Shown: positions 14,820-23,266, counted from the first letter of the stretch. The stretch is 64,000 nucleotides of DNA from Mycolicibacterium baixiangningiae (GCF_016313185.1 NZ_CP066218.1:2728001-2792000); one strand, 5' to 3'. Made by a program: numbers and translations. The notes: generated from the letters alone by a model not told the origin.

Positions 14820-17666
14820 ATGTCGCGGACCACGAATCGATTGGGCTTCACCGCCCTGGCCACCGCAGGGGCCTGCTGGATGGTTCAGCTGTTCAACCCC
14901 GCGACGGCGATCGCTGACCCGGGGACAGTGAGCCCCGGCGTTCCGTGCGTCAACATCATGCAGCAGCTGCTCACGGTGCCCGGGCGGCTGCCTCAGACGT
15001 TGCCGGCGGCCAACTCTGCCCTGACGAACACCACGCCCCCCGCCGGTGCCATCCCGCCCGCGGGGGCCACCAACGGCATCGCCAGCGCGACACCGCCGTC
15101 GGTGGGCATTCCGCCGGCCGGGTCGTTGAATGGCACCGCCACGGCGACGCCGCCGTCGGTGGGCATTCCGCCGGCCGGGTCGTTGAATGGCACCGCCTCC
15201 GCGACGCCGCCGCGCCCGCCCGTCCCGCCGTCGGCGCGGGTCGACACGGCCAGCGGTGCGACGCCGCCGGTGCCCGGTGCGCCGGGTGTACCGACGGCGA
15301 CGACGGCCAGCGGTGCGACGCCGCCGGTTCCGGGTGCGCCGGCTGCACCGACGGCGACCTCAGGCGGCGGAGCGCTTCCTCCGGCGCCGGGCGCGCCGGG
15401 CGCTCCGATCGCGACCTCAGGTGGGGCCGCTATCCCGTCCGCGCCGGGTGCGCCGGGTGGTCCTGTTGGTGGTGCGGGTGGGGCGGGTGCGCCTGCGGCT
15501 CCGCCGGCTGTGCCTGCTGGTGTGGTTGAGCCGGCTTCGGGTGTTGCGCCGCCGGCGCCGGGTGCGCCGGGTGGTCCTGTTGGTGGTGCGGGTGGGGCGG
15601 GTGCGCCTGCGGCTCCGCCGGCTGTGCCTGCTGGTGTGGTTGAGCCGGCTTCGGGTGTTGCGCCGCCGGCGCCGGGTGCGCCGGGTGGTCCTGTTGGTGG
15701 TGCGGGTGGGGCGGGTGCGCCTGCGGCTCCGCCGGCTGTGCCTGCTGGTGTGGTTGAGCCCGCTTCGGGTGTTGCGCCTCCGGCTCCTCCTGCTCCGCCT
15801 GCTGGTGTTGTTGAGCCTGCTTCGGGTGTGACTCCTCCTGCGCCGTCAGCTCCGGGCGGTCCGGCTGGTGGTTCGGGTGGCGCCGTGACGCCTCCCGCTC
15901 CGCCGGCTCCCGGCGGTCCGAGTATCTCGTCGGTGGAGAACGTGACGCCGCCGTCTCCGCCGGCTCCTCCTGCGGCCATTGTGGATTCCGCAAGCGGAGT
16001 GGCCCCGCCGGCTCCGCCCGCGCCGGGCGGTCCGGCTGTCAGTTCGGTGGAGAACGTGACACCTCCCGCGCCTCCGGCTCCGGGTGGTCCGAGTATCTCG
16101 TCGGTGGAGAACGTGGCGCCGCCGTCTCCGCCGGCTCCTCCTGCGGCCATTGTGGATTCCGCAAGCGGAGTGGCCCCGCCGGCTCCGCCCGCGCCGGGCG
16201 GTCCGGCTGTCAGTTCGGTGGAGAACGTGACCCCGCCGGCTCCGCCCGCGCCGGGTGGTGGGTCGTCGAGCACGGTTGAGCGGTTCTCGCCGCCAGCCTC
16301 GCCCGCCTCGGCAGTTCCCGCTGCTAACTCGGTGGAGAATGTCACGCCGCCGGTGCCTTCGGCTCCGGGTGGTGGGTCGTCGAGCACGGTCGAGCGGTTT
16401 TCGCCTCCGGCCCCACCCGCTCCTGCAACGCCTGCGGCCAGCTCGGTGGAAAACGTCGTGCCCGCGGCTCCTGCGGGTCCGCCTGCTGGTGTGGTTGAGC
16501 CTGCTGGTGGGGTTGCGCCTCCGGTTCCTGCGGGTCCGCCTGCTGGTGTGGTTGAGCCTGCTGCGGGTGTTGCGCCTCCGGTTCCTGCGGGTCCGCCTGC
16601 TGGTGTGGTTGAGCCTGCTGGTGGTGTTGCGCCTCCGGTTCCTGCGGGTCCGCCTGCTGGGGTGGTTGAGCCTGCTGCGGGTGTTGCGCCTCCGGTTCCT
16701 GCTGCGCCGCCTGCTGGTGTGGTTGAGCCTGCTGCGGGTGTTGCGCCTCCGGCTCCTGCTGCGCCGCCTGCTGGTGTGGTTGAGCCTGCTGCGGGTGTTG
16801 CGCCTCCGGCTCCTGCTGCGCCGCCTGCTGGTGTGGTTGAGCCTGCTGCGGGTGTTGCGCCTCCGGCTCCTGCTGCGCCGCCTGCTGGTGTGGTTGAGCC
16901 CGCTGCGGGTGTGGCGCCTCCGGCAGCCGGAGCGCCCGGCGTTCCCGGTGGGGGCTCCGGTGGAGCGGTAACGCCTCCGGCTCCTGCTGCGCCGCCTGCT
17001 GGGGTGGTTCAGCCTGCTGGTGGGGTTGTGCCTCCGGCTCCGCCCGCGCCGCCTGCTGGGGTGGTTCAGCCTGCTGCCGCGGTTGCGCCTCCGGCTCCGC
17101 CCGCGCCACCCGCCGCTGTGGTGCACCCCAATGCAGCTGTCGCACCGCCCGCGCCTCCGGCTCCGGCGGTACCCGTGGCCAGCTCGGTGCCCGTCGTCAC
17201 TCCGCCTGCACCGCCTGCACCCCCGGCCGGTGGTTCCGGTGCCGTGAACGTCGTGGCACCGCCTGCCCTTCCGGCTCCGCCGGCCGGCGGCTCGACGGCG
17301 GTCAACATCTCGACGCCTCCGTACCCTTCGGCGCCCGGCGCGTCCGTGAGCGGTTCCGGCGCGACGCCGCCCGGGGTGTTCCCGCCGCTCGAGGGTGCAG
17401 CCGCGGTGTTCGACCGGCTGCTGCCTGGAGCGCCCACGCCCGGTGCGCCGGGTGCGGCCGCCAATGGCCCGTGGGATTTCATCCCGACGATCACCGTCCC
17501 GCAAATCCCGGGGCTGCCCGTTCCGTTGCCCACTGAGATCGGACCGCCCAGCGACGGCATCTGCGCGGGAACCGGTGGTCTGTGGTCGGCTAGCGCCACT
17601 CCCGGCGCCACTCCGGCTCAGGCGCCCGTCGCCAGCCCGGTCTCAGACCGTCGCGACGACTGGTGA
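14820..17666 (+). CDS. secreted Pro/Ala/Gly-rich repeat protein, unknown function
   Basis: A 948-residue protein I do not recognise. The ATG has a good ribosome site (GAGGGA). Residues 1-32 form a signal peptide ending ATAIA before DPG. Residues ~50-200 are imperfect PPAG/GAPG motifs. Then come three tandem families: 38-residue units (208-321, three copies), 57-residue units with SSVENV (368-481, two copies) and 19-residue units PPAGVVEPAAGVAPP (552-703, eight copies plus three decayed ones). The C-terminal ~110 residues are non-repetitive. The mature protein has only two cysteines, Cys43 and Cys915, bracketing the repeats. Repeats use T-ending codons (CCT GCT GGT GTG GTT GAG) unlike the neighbours. 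It is probably an extended extracellular or wall-spanning protein. Confidence 0.85.
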   Translation: MSRTTNRLGFTALATAGACWMVQLFNPATAIADPGTVSPGVPCVNIMQQLLTVPGRLPQTLPAANSALTNTTPPAGAIPPAGATNGIASATPPSVGIPPAGSLNGTATATPPSVGIPPAGSLNGTASATPPRPPVPPSARVDTASGATPPVPGAPGVPTATTASGATPPVPGAPAAPTATSGGGALPPAPGAPGAPIATSGGAAIPSAPGAPGGPVGGAGGAGAPAAPPAVPAGVVEPASGVAPPAPGAPGGPVGGAGGAGAPAAPPAVPAGVVEPASGVAPPAPGAPGGPVGGAGGAGAPAAPPAVPAGVVEPASGVAPPAPPAPPAGVVEPASGVTPPAPSAPGGPAGGSGGAVTPPAPPAPGGPSISSVENVTPPSPPAPPAAIVDSASGVAPPAPPAPGGPAVSSVENVTPPAPPAPGGPSISSVENVAPPSPPAPPAAIVDSASGVAPPAPPAPGGPAVSSVENVTPPAPPAPGGGSSSTVERFSPPASPASAVPAANSVENVTPPVPSAPGGGSSSTVERFSPPAPPAPATPAASSVENVVPAAPAGPPAGVVEPAGGVAPPVPAGPPAGVVEPAAGVAPPVPAGPPAGVVEPAGGVAPPVPAGPPAGVVEPAAGVAPPVPAAPPAGVVEPAAGVAPPAPAAPPAGVVEPAAGVAPPAPAAPPAGVVEPAAGVAPPAPAAPPAGVVEPAAGVAPPAAGAPGVPGGGSGGAVTPPAPAAPPAGVVQPAGGVVPPAPPAPPAGVVQPAAAVAPPAPPAPPAAVVHPNAAVAPPAPPAPAVPVASSVPVVTPPAPPAPPAGGSGAVNVVAPPALPAPPAGGSTAVNISTPPYPSAPGASVSGSGATPPGVFPPLEGAAAVFDRLLPGAPTPGAPGAAANGPWDFIPTITVPQIPGLPVPLPTEIGPPSDGICAGTGGLWSASATPGATPAQAPVASPVSDRRDDW
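15441..15782 (+). repeat. three 114-nt tandem repeats (38 codons)
   Basis: Copies start at 15441, 15555 and 15669 with an exact 114-nt period and almost no differences (one visible: CCGGCTTCG becomes CCCGCTTCG in copy 3). The encoded unit begins APGAPGGPVGGAGGAGAP and contains PAGVVEPASG. Near identity at synonymous sites points to recent duplication or homogenisation. Confidence 0.92.
15921..16262 (+). repeat. two 171-nt tandem repeats (57 codons)
   Basis: Copies begin at AGTATCTCG at 15921 and 16092, period 171 nt, nearly identical. Each codes for SISSVENV, a Pro-rich stretch, IVDSASGVAPP and AVSSVENV. The SSVENV motif recurs further downstream (to about 16455) in degenerate form. The unit is three times the 57-nt unit of the next family in length. 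Confidence 0.88.
16473..16928 (+). repeat. eight 57-nt tandem repeats (19 codons)
   Basis: GCGGGTCCGCCTGCTGG begins at 16473 and again at 16530, and the 57-nt period continues for eight copies. Units alternate between PAGG and PAAG in the first four copies; the middle-to-late copies are identical or nearly so at DNA level. Three diverged copies (VVQPAGG, VVQPAAA, VVHPNAA) continue to about 17150. Confidence 0.92.
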
Positions 17667-17690
17667 GCTGACCTCGAGCACCCAATGCGA

Positions 17691-17720
17691 TCGGGCCCGG
17701 CGTCTCAACGCCGGGCCCGA
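17691..17720. terminator. bidirectional terminator hairpin
   Basis: A perfect 12-base stem, TCGGGCCCGGCG (17691-17702) with CGCCGGGCCCGA (17709-17720), around the loop TCTCAA, lies between the ends of the convergent repeat-protein and sensor-kinase genes. It can serve both strands. Confidence 0.85.
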
Positions 17721-17725
17721 CGCGC

Positions 17726-19057
17726 TCACCGGGTGGCGGGTAGCCGCAGCAGCAGACGCGCGCCGCCCATCGGACTGGTCTCCAAAGAGGCGGTGCCGCC
17801 GTGCAATTCAGCCTGCTGGGCAACAAGTGCCAGGCCGAGACCCGAACCGGATCGAGACGCCGTCGACCCGCGGGAGAAGCGCTCGAAGACCAGCGTTCGC
17901 TCCTGCTCGGGCACACCGCTGCCGTTGTCGTCGACCGCGATCTCCACATCGTCGCCAGATCGGATGGCGCTCAACCGGATCTGCGTGGCGTCGCCGTGCT
18001 TGACCGCATTGGCGATCGCGTTGTCGATCACCAGGCGTAGCCCGGCGGGCAGACCGAGTATCCGCACCGGCGCCGACGGCACCAGCGATACGTCGAGATT
18101 CGGGTAGCTGCGCACCGCATCGTGCGCCGCACGGTCCAGCAGTTCGGTGATGTCGACGGGCACGTGATCGTCGGCGGTCATCAACTCGCCTTGGGCCAAC
18201 CGTTCGAGCGCGGTCAGCGTCGCCTCGATCCTGGTCTGTGTTCGCACCACGTCGTTGAGCACTTCTTTGCGCTGCTCGTCGGTCATGTCGAGCGTCGAGA
18301 GCACTTCGAGGTTGGTGCGCATGGCCGTCAGCGGCGTCCGCAACTCGTGCGATGCCACCGCGGCGAAGTCGCGCGCGGATTCCAGCGCCGCCTTCGTCCG
18401 TTGCTGTTCCTCGCCGATTCGCGCCAGCATGCCTTCGACCGCCTCGGCGATCTCCGCCGCCTCCCACACGCCGCCGACCTGTACCTCTTCTGGCTTGGAC
18501 TGCGCGTTGATCGCGCGGGCCTGCTGCGCCAACAGACGGAACGGGTTGATCATGATCAGCCACATCACCCAGCCCACGACCACCGTGCCGGCGATGACCC
18601 CGCCGCAGATCAGCACCACCCGCAGATGCAGCTGGTCGATGCGGCGCTGCGTCTCGGCCAGCGGGGACCCCAGCGCGATGGTGGCGGGCCCGGCGGCGAA
18701 CGTGCGCACCCGGTACTCGACGCCGTCGATCGTGGTGTCGGCGTAACCGATATCGAGCTTCGGAAGCACGATGTCCTTGGGGACCGAAACCGTCACACCG
18801 CCGATCCGTGCGGTCCGCACCAGCGTGCTGTCGGGGGCCGGATTGGCCGCGGAGTCGCTGGGGTTCGCCGGGTTCAGCAGGGTACTGAAATCGCCGAGAC
18901 TGGTCACGGAGTCGAGCTCCCGATCCAGTTGGCTGTACTGGTCGTTCGTCACGCCGATCCACACCCAGGTGCCCAGGGTCAGAACCAGCACGACGACCGA
19001 CAGCGCGGCCACGATCACGATGGTGCGCAACGACACGATCGGCATCGGCACCGGCAT
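17726..19057 (-). CDS. PrrB-like sensor histidine kinase, orphan
   Basis: A 443-residue membrane kinase closely resembling mycobacterial PrrB. ATG at 19057 has GAGG six bases upstream; a GTG at 19087 is an alternative. TM1 lies at about residues 12-34, the external domain to ~145 (VLPKLDIGYADTTIDGVEYRVRT), TM2 to ~175, then HAMP. The H box SHELRTPLTAMRTNLEVL, N box DNAIANAVKHG, G1 DDNGSGVP and G2 GSGLGLALV are intact, so it should autophosphorylate. PrrB normally sits beside its regulator PrrA, but here neither neighbour is a response regulator. It may be a second PrrB copy acting on a regulator elsewhere. It converges on the repeat-protein gene. Confidence 0.93.
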   Translation of the reverse strand: MPVPMPIVSLRTIVIVAALSVVVLVLTLGTWVWIGVTNDQYSQLDRELDSVTSLGDFSTLLNPANPSDSAANPAPDSTLVRTARIGGVTVSVPKDIVLPKLDIGYADTTIDGVEYRVRTFAAGPATIALGSPLAETQRRIDQLHLRVVLICGGVIAGTVVVGWVMWLIMINPFRLLAQQARAINAQSKPEEVQVGGVWEAAEIAEAVEGMLARIGEEQQRTKAALESARDFAAVASHELRTPLTAMRTNLEVLSTLDMTDEQRKEVLNDVVRTQTRIEATLTALERLAQGELMTADDHVPVDITELLDRAAHDAVRSYPNLDVSLVPSAPVRILGLPAGLRLVIDNAIANAVKHGDATQIRLSAIRSGDDVEIAVDDNGSGVPEQERTLVFERFSRGSTASRSGSGLGLALVAQQAELHGGTASLETSPMGGARLLLRLPATR

Positions 19058-19202
19058 GAATCGCCTCAGCCGCTCCTCGGCGCGCACTATCGGGCTGACT
19101 GCGCGACGCCCGGCGGGCGTAGAGGTATCGCAGCGCTGTCCACAACGCTCATCTTGCCTGACCGGTTCGTCCGAACGTCCTGGCGTCCGGCATGATGCCC
19201 CG

Positions 19203-20060
19203 GTGCTGAGGCCGACGCTCGCGGACATCCTGAGGACCCTCGACGTCGAACAGATCGGTGACGACGAGTTCTCCGCGGCGCAGATGGACAATCCGGCGCA
19301 CCACATCGTCGGCGGGCACGTCGCGGCGCAGGCGCTCATGTCGGCGAGCCGCACGGTGGCGTCCGACCGCAGCCCGCACAGCATGCACGTCTATCTCCTG
19401 CGCGCAGGCGACGCGCGGCGGCCGGTGCAGTTCGAGGTCACCCGGCTGCGCGACGGTGGTGTGCTCTCGTCGCGGCGGGTGCTGGCCCGCCAGGACGACC
19501 AGGTGCTCCTCGAAGCGCTCGCGTCGTTCACCGCACCGCTCGACAGCTTCGAACACCAGCAGCAGATGCCCGACGTGCCGTCGCCGGAGTCACTGTCGTC
19601 GGTGCAGGAGCAGTTGAGCGCCTACGCGGACGACCACCGTGGGCACTGGGTGCGACCGCAACCGCTCGACCTGCGCTACGTCGACCCGCCGCCGCGTCTG
19701 GCTCTCGATCAGCCGGAAGCGTCGCCGCGAATCCGCTTGTGGTGGCGTCCCGCCGAACCGGTTCCCGCTGACCCGATTCTCAACAGTTGCCTCCTGACAT
19801 ACGTGTCGGGCACCACGCTGCTCGAGACGGCGATGGTGGTGCGGCGGACCACCCCGCTGAACGCGTTCTCGGCGCTGATCGACCACGCCGTGTGGTTTCA
19901 CCGACCAGCCGACCTGACCGATTGGGTGCTCTCCGACGCGGTCTCTCCCAGCGGCGTACATGGTCGCGGACTGGCCACCGCCACGATGTACAACCGGACC
20001 GGCGCGCTCGTCTGCACCGCCACCCAGGAGATCTACTTCGGCCGCGACCGCCAGGAATGA
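19203..20060 (+). CDS. tesB: acyl-CoA thioesterase II
   Basis: A 285-residue double-hotdog thioesterase. GTG at 19203 starts VLRPTLADILRTLDVEQIGDD. The N-terminal hotdog shows HHIVGGHVAAQALMSASRTV and HSMHVYLLRAGDARRPVQF. The C-terminal hotdog shows LIDHAVWFHRP and GLATATMYNRTGALVCTATQE, the standard TesB ending; the catalytic Asp/Gln/Thr region is in this half. It hydrolyses medium and long acyl-CoAs to free acid and CoA and may support beta-oxidation. It is divergent from the PrrB-like kinase with ~145 bases between. The product length matches the ~286 residues of E. coli TesB. Confidence 0.93.
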   Translation: MLRPTLADILRTLDVEQIGDDEFSAAQMDNPAHHIVGGHVAAQALMSASRTVASDRSPHSMHVYLLRAGDARRPVQFEVTRLRDGGVLSSRRVLARQDDQVLLEALASFTAPLDSFEHQQQMPDVPSPESLSSVQEQLSAYADDHRGHWVRPQPLDLRYVDPPPRLALDQPEASPRIRLWWRPAEPVPADPILNSCLLTYVSGTTLLETAMVVRRTTPLNAFSALIDHAVWFHRPADLTDWVLSDAVSPSGVHGRGLATATMYNRTGALVCTATQEIYFGRDRQE

Positions 20061-20670
20061 CCGCGGGGGATATGCCGTCACCGACCTCACATACTCAGCA
20101 CCTCGCCCCGGTGTGCGGTCAAGCGGAAATCGTTACCCGACAGAGTTTTTTGCATAACGTGAAGTGCTTCACGGCGACCGGGACCTACACCCTGTCCCGG
20201 TCGATTCCCGCTGCCGCGAGTGCCTTGTCGAGCAACCTGCCCGCGGGGCCGACGAACGGTGCTCCGCCTTTGTCCTCCTGATCGCCGGGCTGCACGCATG
20301 TGCCGCGTCGGCGAGGACCGACAGGTCGCGAGTGTCGGGGGAGAACCCGTCGGCACCGGGCATCGTCGTCGGCAGGTTGTGCACTACCCGTCGGAGCGAG
20401 TCGCCACCCGGTTGAACGCGGAAGTCGCTGGGCCCGGGTTGATCTGGATCACCCCGCGGACGCGATGCGACGACGCCCGGCGGCGGTGCCGTAGGACGAC
20501 TCGGTCACTGTGGCGCCCGCAGACCAGTTGCCGGAGGCTAACATCAGTGCCGGTAAAAGACCGATGGCCACACTGGTCTGGCTCGCCGGGTGTCGCCAAT
20601 AGCACCCGGGTTCGTAGAGCGACGCGTTACTGTCTCGGGTGGCTTTGCAAATGACACTGGGAGGGTACGG
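20061..20670. other. 610-nt region with gene remnants
   Basis: The left half holds a broken uracil-DNA glycosylase (20155-20363, minus strand). The right half (20364-20620) contains, on the minus strand, short open pieces such as SVAIGLLPALMLASGNW followed in another frame by VIQINPGPATS; these look like a decayed exported protein but I cannot name it. No intact gene is supported. A strong ribosome site for the next gene (GGGAGGG) is at its right edge. Confidence 0.55.
20155..20363 (-). pseudogene. decayed UdgX/family-4 uracil-DNA glycosylase fragment
   Basis: Minus-strand translation from ATG at 20363 gives MPGADGFSPDTRDLSVLADA, which matches the N terminus of UdgX-like proteins. After HAC the frame shifts, and from 20295 the text QPGDQEDKGGAPFVGPAGRL follows, then LDKALAAAGIDRDRV, an in-frame TAG at the position of the conserved Tyr, and VKHF. 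This is the diagnostic uracil-pocket motif (GEQPGDQED-x-PFVGPAG). About 30 residues containing two of the four iron-sulfur cysteines are missing between the two parts, and everything after VKHF is lost. The gene therefore has a deletion, a frameshift, a nonsense codon and a truncation. Confidence 0.85.
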
Positions 20671-21117
20671 ATGAGCGCCTATCGCACCGTGGTGGTCGGC
20701 ACAGACGGATCGGATTCGTCGCTGCGGGCAGTCGACCGCGCGGGCCAGATCGCTGCGGGGTCGGGCGCCAAGCTGATCGTCACGACCGCCTACTTCCCGC
20801 AGAGCGAGGATCAGCGCGCCGCCGACGTCCTCAAGGACGAGGGCTACAAGATGTCGGGGAACGCCCCGATCTACGCCATCCTGCGTGAGGCCCGCGACCG
20901 CGCCAAGGCCGCAGGCGCCGAGAACATCGAAGAGAAGGCCATCGTCGGGGCACCCGTCGACGCACTCGTCGACCTGGCCGCAGAGGTCAAGGCCGATCTG
21001 CTCGTGGTCGGCAACGTCGGGCTGAGCACCATCGCCGGACGGCTGCTCGGTTCGGTGCCCGCCAACGTCGCGCGGCGCTCCAAGACCGACGTCCTCATCG
21101 TGCACACCACGCCCTAG
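20671..21117 (+). CDS. universal stress protein, cAMP-binding type
   Basis: A 148-residue single-domain USP, very close in sequence to mycobacterial Rv1636 (TB15.3). ATG at 20671 follows a strong GGGAGGG site and gives MSAYRTVVVGTDGSDSSLRA. The nucleotide-binding signature GNVGLSTIAGRLLGSVPANV matches G-2x-G-9x-G(S/T). Rv1636 and its M. smegmatis orthologue are reported to bind cAMP in preference to ATP and may buffer cellular cAMP. The protein is cytosolic and probably dimeric. It stands alone, 80 bases before a P450 gene in the same direction. A class III cyclase is also encoded in this window (39169). Confidence 0.95.
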   Translation: MSAYRTVVVGTDGSDSSLRAVDRAGQIAAGSGAKLIVTTAYFPQSEDQRAADVLKDEGYKMSGNAPIYAILREARDRAKAAGAENIEEKAIVGAPVDALVDLAAEVKADLLVVGNVGLSTIAGRLLGSVPANVARRSKTDVLIVHTTP

Positions 21118-21197
21118 ATCTCTTTGTCTGACCTCGTTCATTCCTGACCCCCGCGGTCGGTCCGAGTGCCACACTCGGGCTGACTGGGAGGTCGGGC

Positions 21198-22499
21198 ATG
21201 ACGACGACACTGCATCTCACCGGTATCGGCCCTCGCGAGAACGGCGCGCCGCCGCCGCACATACCGCTCGGGGACATCGACCTCGGCACCCTGGACTTCT
21301 GGGAGTGGGACGACGACCGCCGCGACGGGGCGTTCGCCACGCTGCGCAGAGAAGCCCCGATATCGTGGTTCGAGGTCCCGGAGTACGCCGGGTTCGCCGC
21401 GGGGCGCGGACATTGGGCGCTGACGAGATTCGACGACGTCCACCACGCCAGCAGGCACCCGGAGGTCTTCAGCTCGATCCCGACCAGCACCGCGCTCAAC
21501 GACGTCACCGCCGAGATCGCCGAATACGTGGGATCGATGATTTCGCTGGACGATCCGCGTCATCTGCGGCTGCGCTCGATCGTCAACCGCGCCTTCACTC
21601 CGAAGATGCTGACGCGGATCGAGCAGAGCGTGCGCGACCGGGCCCGCCGCCTGGTCACCGACCTCGTCGAACACCACCCCGACGGATGCGCCGACTTCGT
21701 CTCGTCCGTGGCCGGCCCGTTCCCGCTGCAGATCATCTGCGACATGATGGGAATCCCCGAAGAAGACGAGGAGAAGGTCTTCCACTGGACCTCGATCATC
21801 CTGGGCGGCGCCGACGAGGAGGTCGCACCCGACCACGACACCATCGTCGGCGCCGTGCTCGGACTCGGGGAATACGGAGTGGCGCTCGCGGAGGACCGGC
21901 GGGCCCGTCCCACTGACGATTTGACCACCAACCTGGTGCGCGCCGAGGTCGACGGGGAACGGCTCACGTCGGCCGAGATCGGCTCGTTCTTCATCCTGCT
22001 GTCGGCCGCGGGCAACGAGACCACCCGCAACGCGATCAGCCACGGACTCGTCGCGCTGACCCGCTATCCCGAACAGCGCAGCAGGTGGTGGGATGATTTC
22101 GACGCCGTCGCGCCGACCGCCGTAGAGGAGATCGTCCGCTGGGGGTCACCGATCATCTTCATGCGCCGCAACCTCACCGAGGACGTCGAGTTGAGCGGCG
22201 TACAGATGAGGGCGGGCGACAAGGTGTCCATGTGGTACAACTCCGCCAACCGTGACGAACGAAAGTTCGCCAATCCGTGGATGTTCGACGTCACCCGCGA
22301 CCCCAATCCGCAGATCGGGTTCGGCGCCGGCGGTGCGCATTTCTGTCTCGGCGCGAACCTCGCCCGCCGCGAGATCCGGGTGCTCTACTCCGAACTGCGC
22401 CGCCAGGTGCCCGACATCGTCGCTACGGCGGAGCCGGCCATTCTGCGGTCGGCGTTCGTGCACGGCATCAAACGGCTGCCGGTCGCCTGGACGGTGTGA
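21198..22499 (+). CDS. cytochrome P450
   Basis: A 433-residue soluble bacterial P450. ATG at 21198 follows GGGAGG. The I-helix oxygen-binding motif AAGNETT, the ExxR motif EEIVRW and the heme loop FGAGGAHFCLG with its thiolate Cys are all intact. The overall pattern (GHWALTRFDDVHHASRHPEVFSS, MGIPEEDEEKVFHW, VSMWYNSANRDE) resembles the CYP124/125/142 group that oxidises methyl-branched lipid or sterol side chains, but I cannot place it in one subfamily. It needs a ferredoxin and reductase, which are not encoded nearby. Its stop is three bases before the convergent MBL gene end. Confidence 0.93.
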   Translation: MTTTLHLTGIGPRENGAPPPHIPLGDIDLGTLDFWEWDDDRRDGAFATLRREAPISWFEVPEYAGFAAGRGHWALTRFDDVHHASRHPEVFSSIPTSTALNDVTAEIAEYVGSMISLDDPRHLRLRSIVNRAFTPKMLTRIEQSVRDRARRLVTDLVEHHPDGCADFVSSVAGPFPLQIICDMMGIPEEDEEKVFHWTSIILGGADEEVAPDHDTIVGAVLGLGEYGVALAEDRRARPTDDLTTNLVRAEVDGERLTSAEIGSFFILLSAAGNETTRNAISHGLVALTRYPEQRSRWWDDFDAVAPTAVEEIVRWGSPIIFMRRNLTEDVELSGVQMRAGDKVSMWYNSANRDERKFANPWMFDVTRDPNPQIGFGAGGAHFCLGANLARREIRVLYSELRRQVPDIVATAEPAILRSAFVHGIKRLPVAWTV

Positions 22500-22502
22500 G
22501 CC

Positions 22503-23180
22503 TCACCACCCGCGTTCGCGCCACTCGGCGAGGTGTGGCCGCTCGGCACCCAGCGTGGTGTCGTCCCCGTGCCCGGGATAGACGACCGTGGAGTCGGGGT
22601 AGACGTCGAACACCCTGCTGCTGACGTCGTCTAGCAACTGTTCGAAATCACCGGGCTGCCATGTCTTTCCGACGCCGCCCGGGAACAGGCAGTCACCGGT
22701 GAAGAGGTGGACGGCGTCACCGGCGGCCGGGCCGTGCAGGGCCAGTGCGACCGAGCCGGGGGTGTGGCCGCGCAGGTGGATGACGTCGAATGTGAGATCG
22801 CCGACGCGCAGGGTGTCCCCACCGGCGAGGTAGCGGTCCGGGGTGACCGGCAGCGGTTCGGCGTCGAGTTCGTGCGCGGCGGTGGGGGCGCCCGTCGCCT
22901 CGGCCAGCGCAGACAGCGCCTGCCAGTGGTCGAAGTGCTGGTGGCTGGTCAGGATCAGTGTGACGGCCGGGGCGAGCTGCCCGACCAGCTCGAGCAGCAC
23001 GTCAGCGTCGTTGGCGGCATCAATGAGTAGCGTCTCGCCGGTCCGGGAACACGTCACCAGGTACGCGTTGTTGTCCATGGGACCCACCGAGACCTTGACG
23101 ATCGTCGCGCCGGGAAGAGTGCGCCTGGCTGCGGTCCGGGTCTCGACATGGCCCGTGTAGTTGTCGTCGACGACTGTCAT
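22503..23180 (-). CDS. MBL-fold (glyoxalase II-like) hydrolase
   Basis: A 225-residue metallo-beta-lactamase-fold enzyme in the position of Rv1637c. The metal motif TSHQHFDHW (HxHxDH), a later H in LRGHTPGS, D in TGDCLFPG and H in YPGHGDD complete the two-metal site. It probably hydrolyses a thioester such as lactoyl-mycothiol or a related conjugate, which is inference. ATG at 23180 (MTVVDDNYTGHVE) is preferred; an in-frame ATG at 23243 would add 21 residues reaching close to the divergent uvrA start. It is divergent from uvrA with ~86 bases between. Confidence 0.9.
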   Translation of the reverse strand: MTVVDDNYTGHVETRTAARRTLPGATIVKVSVGPMDNNAYLVTCSRTGETLLIDAANDADVLLELVGQLAPAVTLILTSHQHFDHWQALSALAEATGAPTAAHELDAEPLPVTPDRYLAGGDTLRVGDLTFDVIHLRGHTPGSVALALHGPAAGDAVHLFTGDCLFPGGVGKTWQPGDFEQLLDDVSSRVFDVYPDSTVVYPGHGDDTTLGAERPHLAEWRERGW

Positions 23181-23266
23181 GGGAGCCACGGTAACGGGCT
23201 TGTCGGTAGGGACACCTAGCATGGACCGAAGTGTGTTGACCATGTCTGAGCCACGGAAGGACCGAG

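Noticed and set aside
15441..16928. CRISPR array
   Set aside because: The repeats are in-frame coding units without unique spacers.
14993..17504. Long reverse-strand open frames (up to 552 residues) under the repeat protein
   Set aside because: They mirror the tandem repeats of the sense gene; Arg-rich or Gly-rich low-complexity text without starts, signals or domains.
20449..21210. Reverse-strand open frame over the universal stress gene
   Set aside because: It is antisense to a clear USP gene and ends in the decayed region; no recognisable domain.
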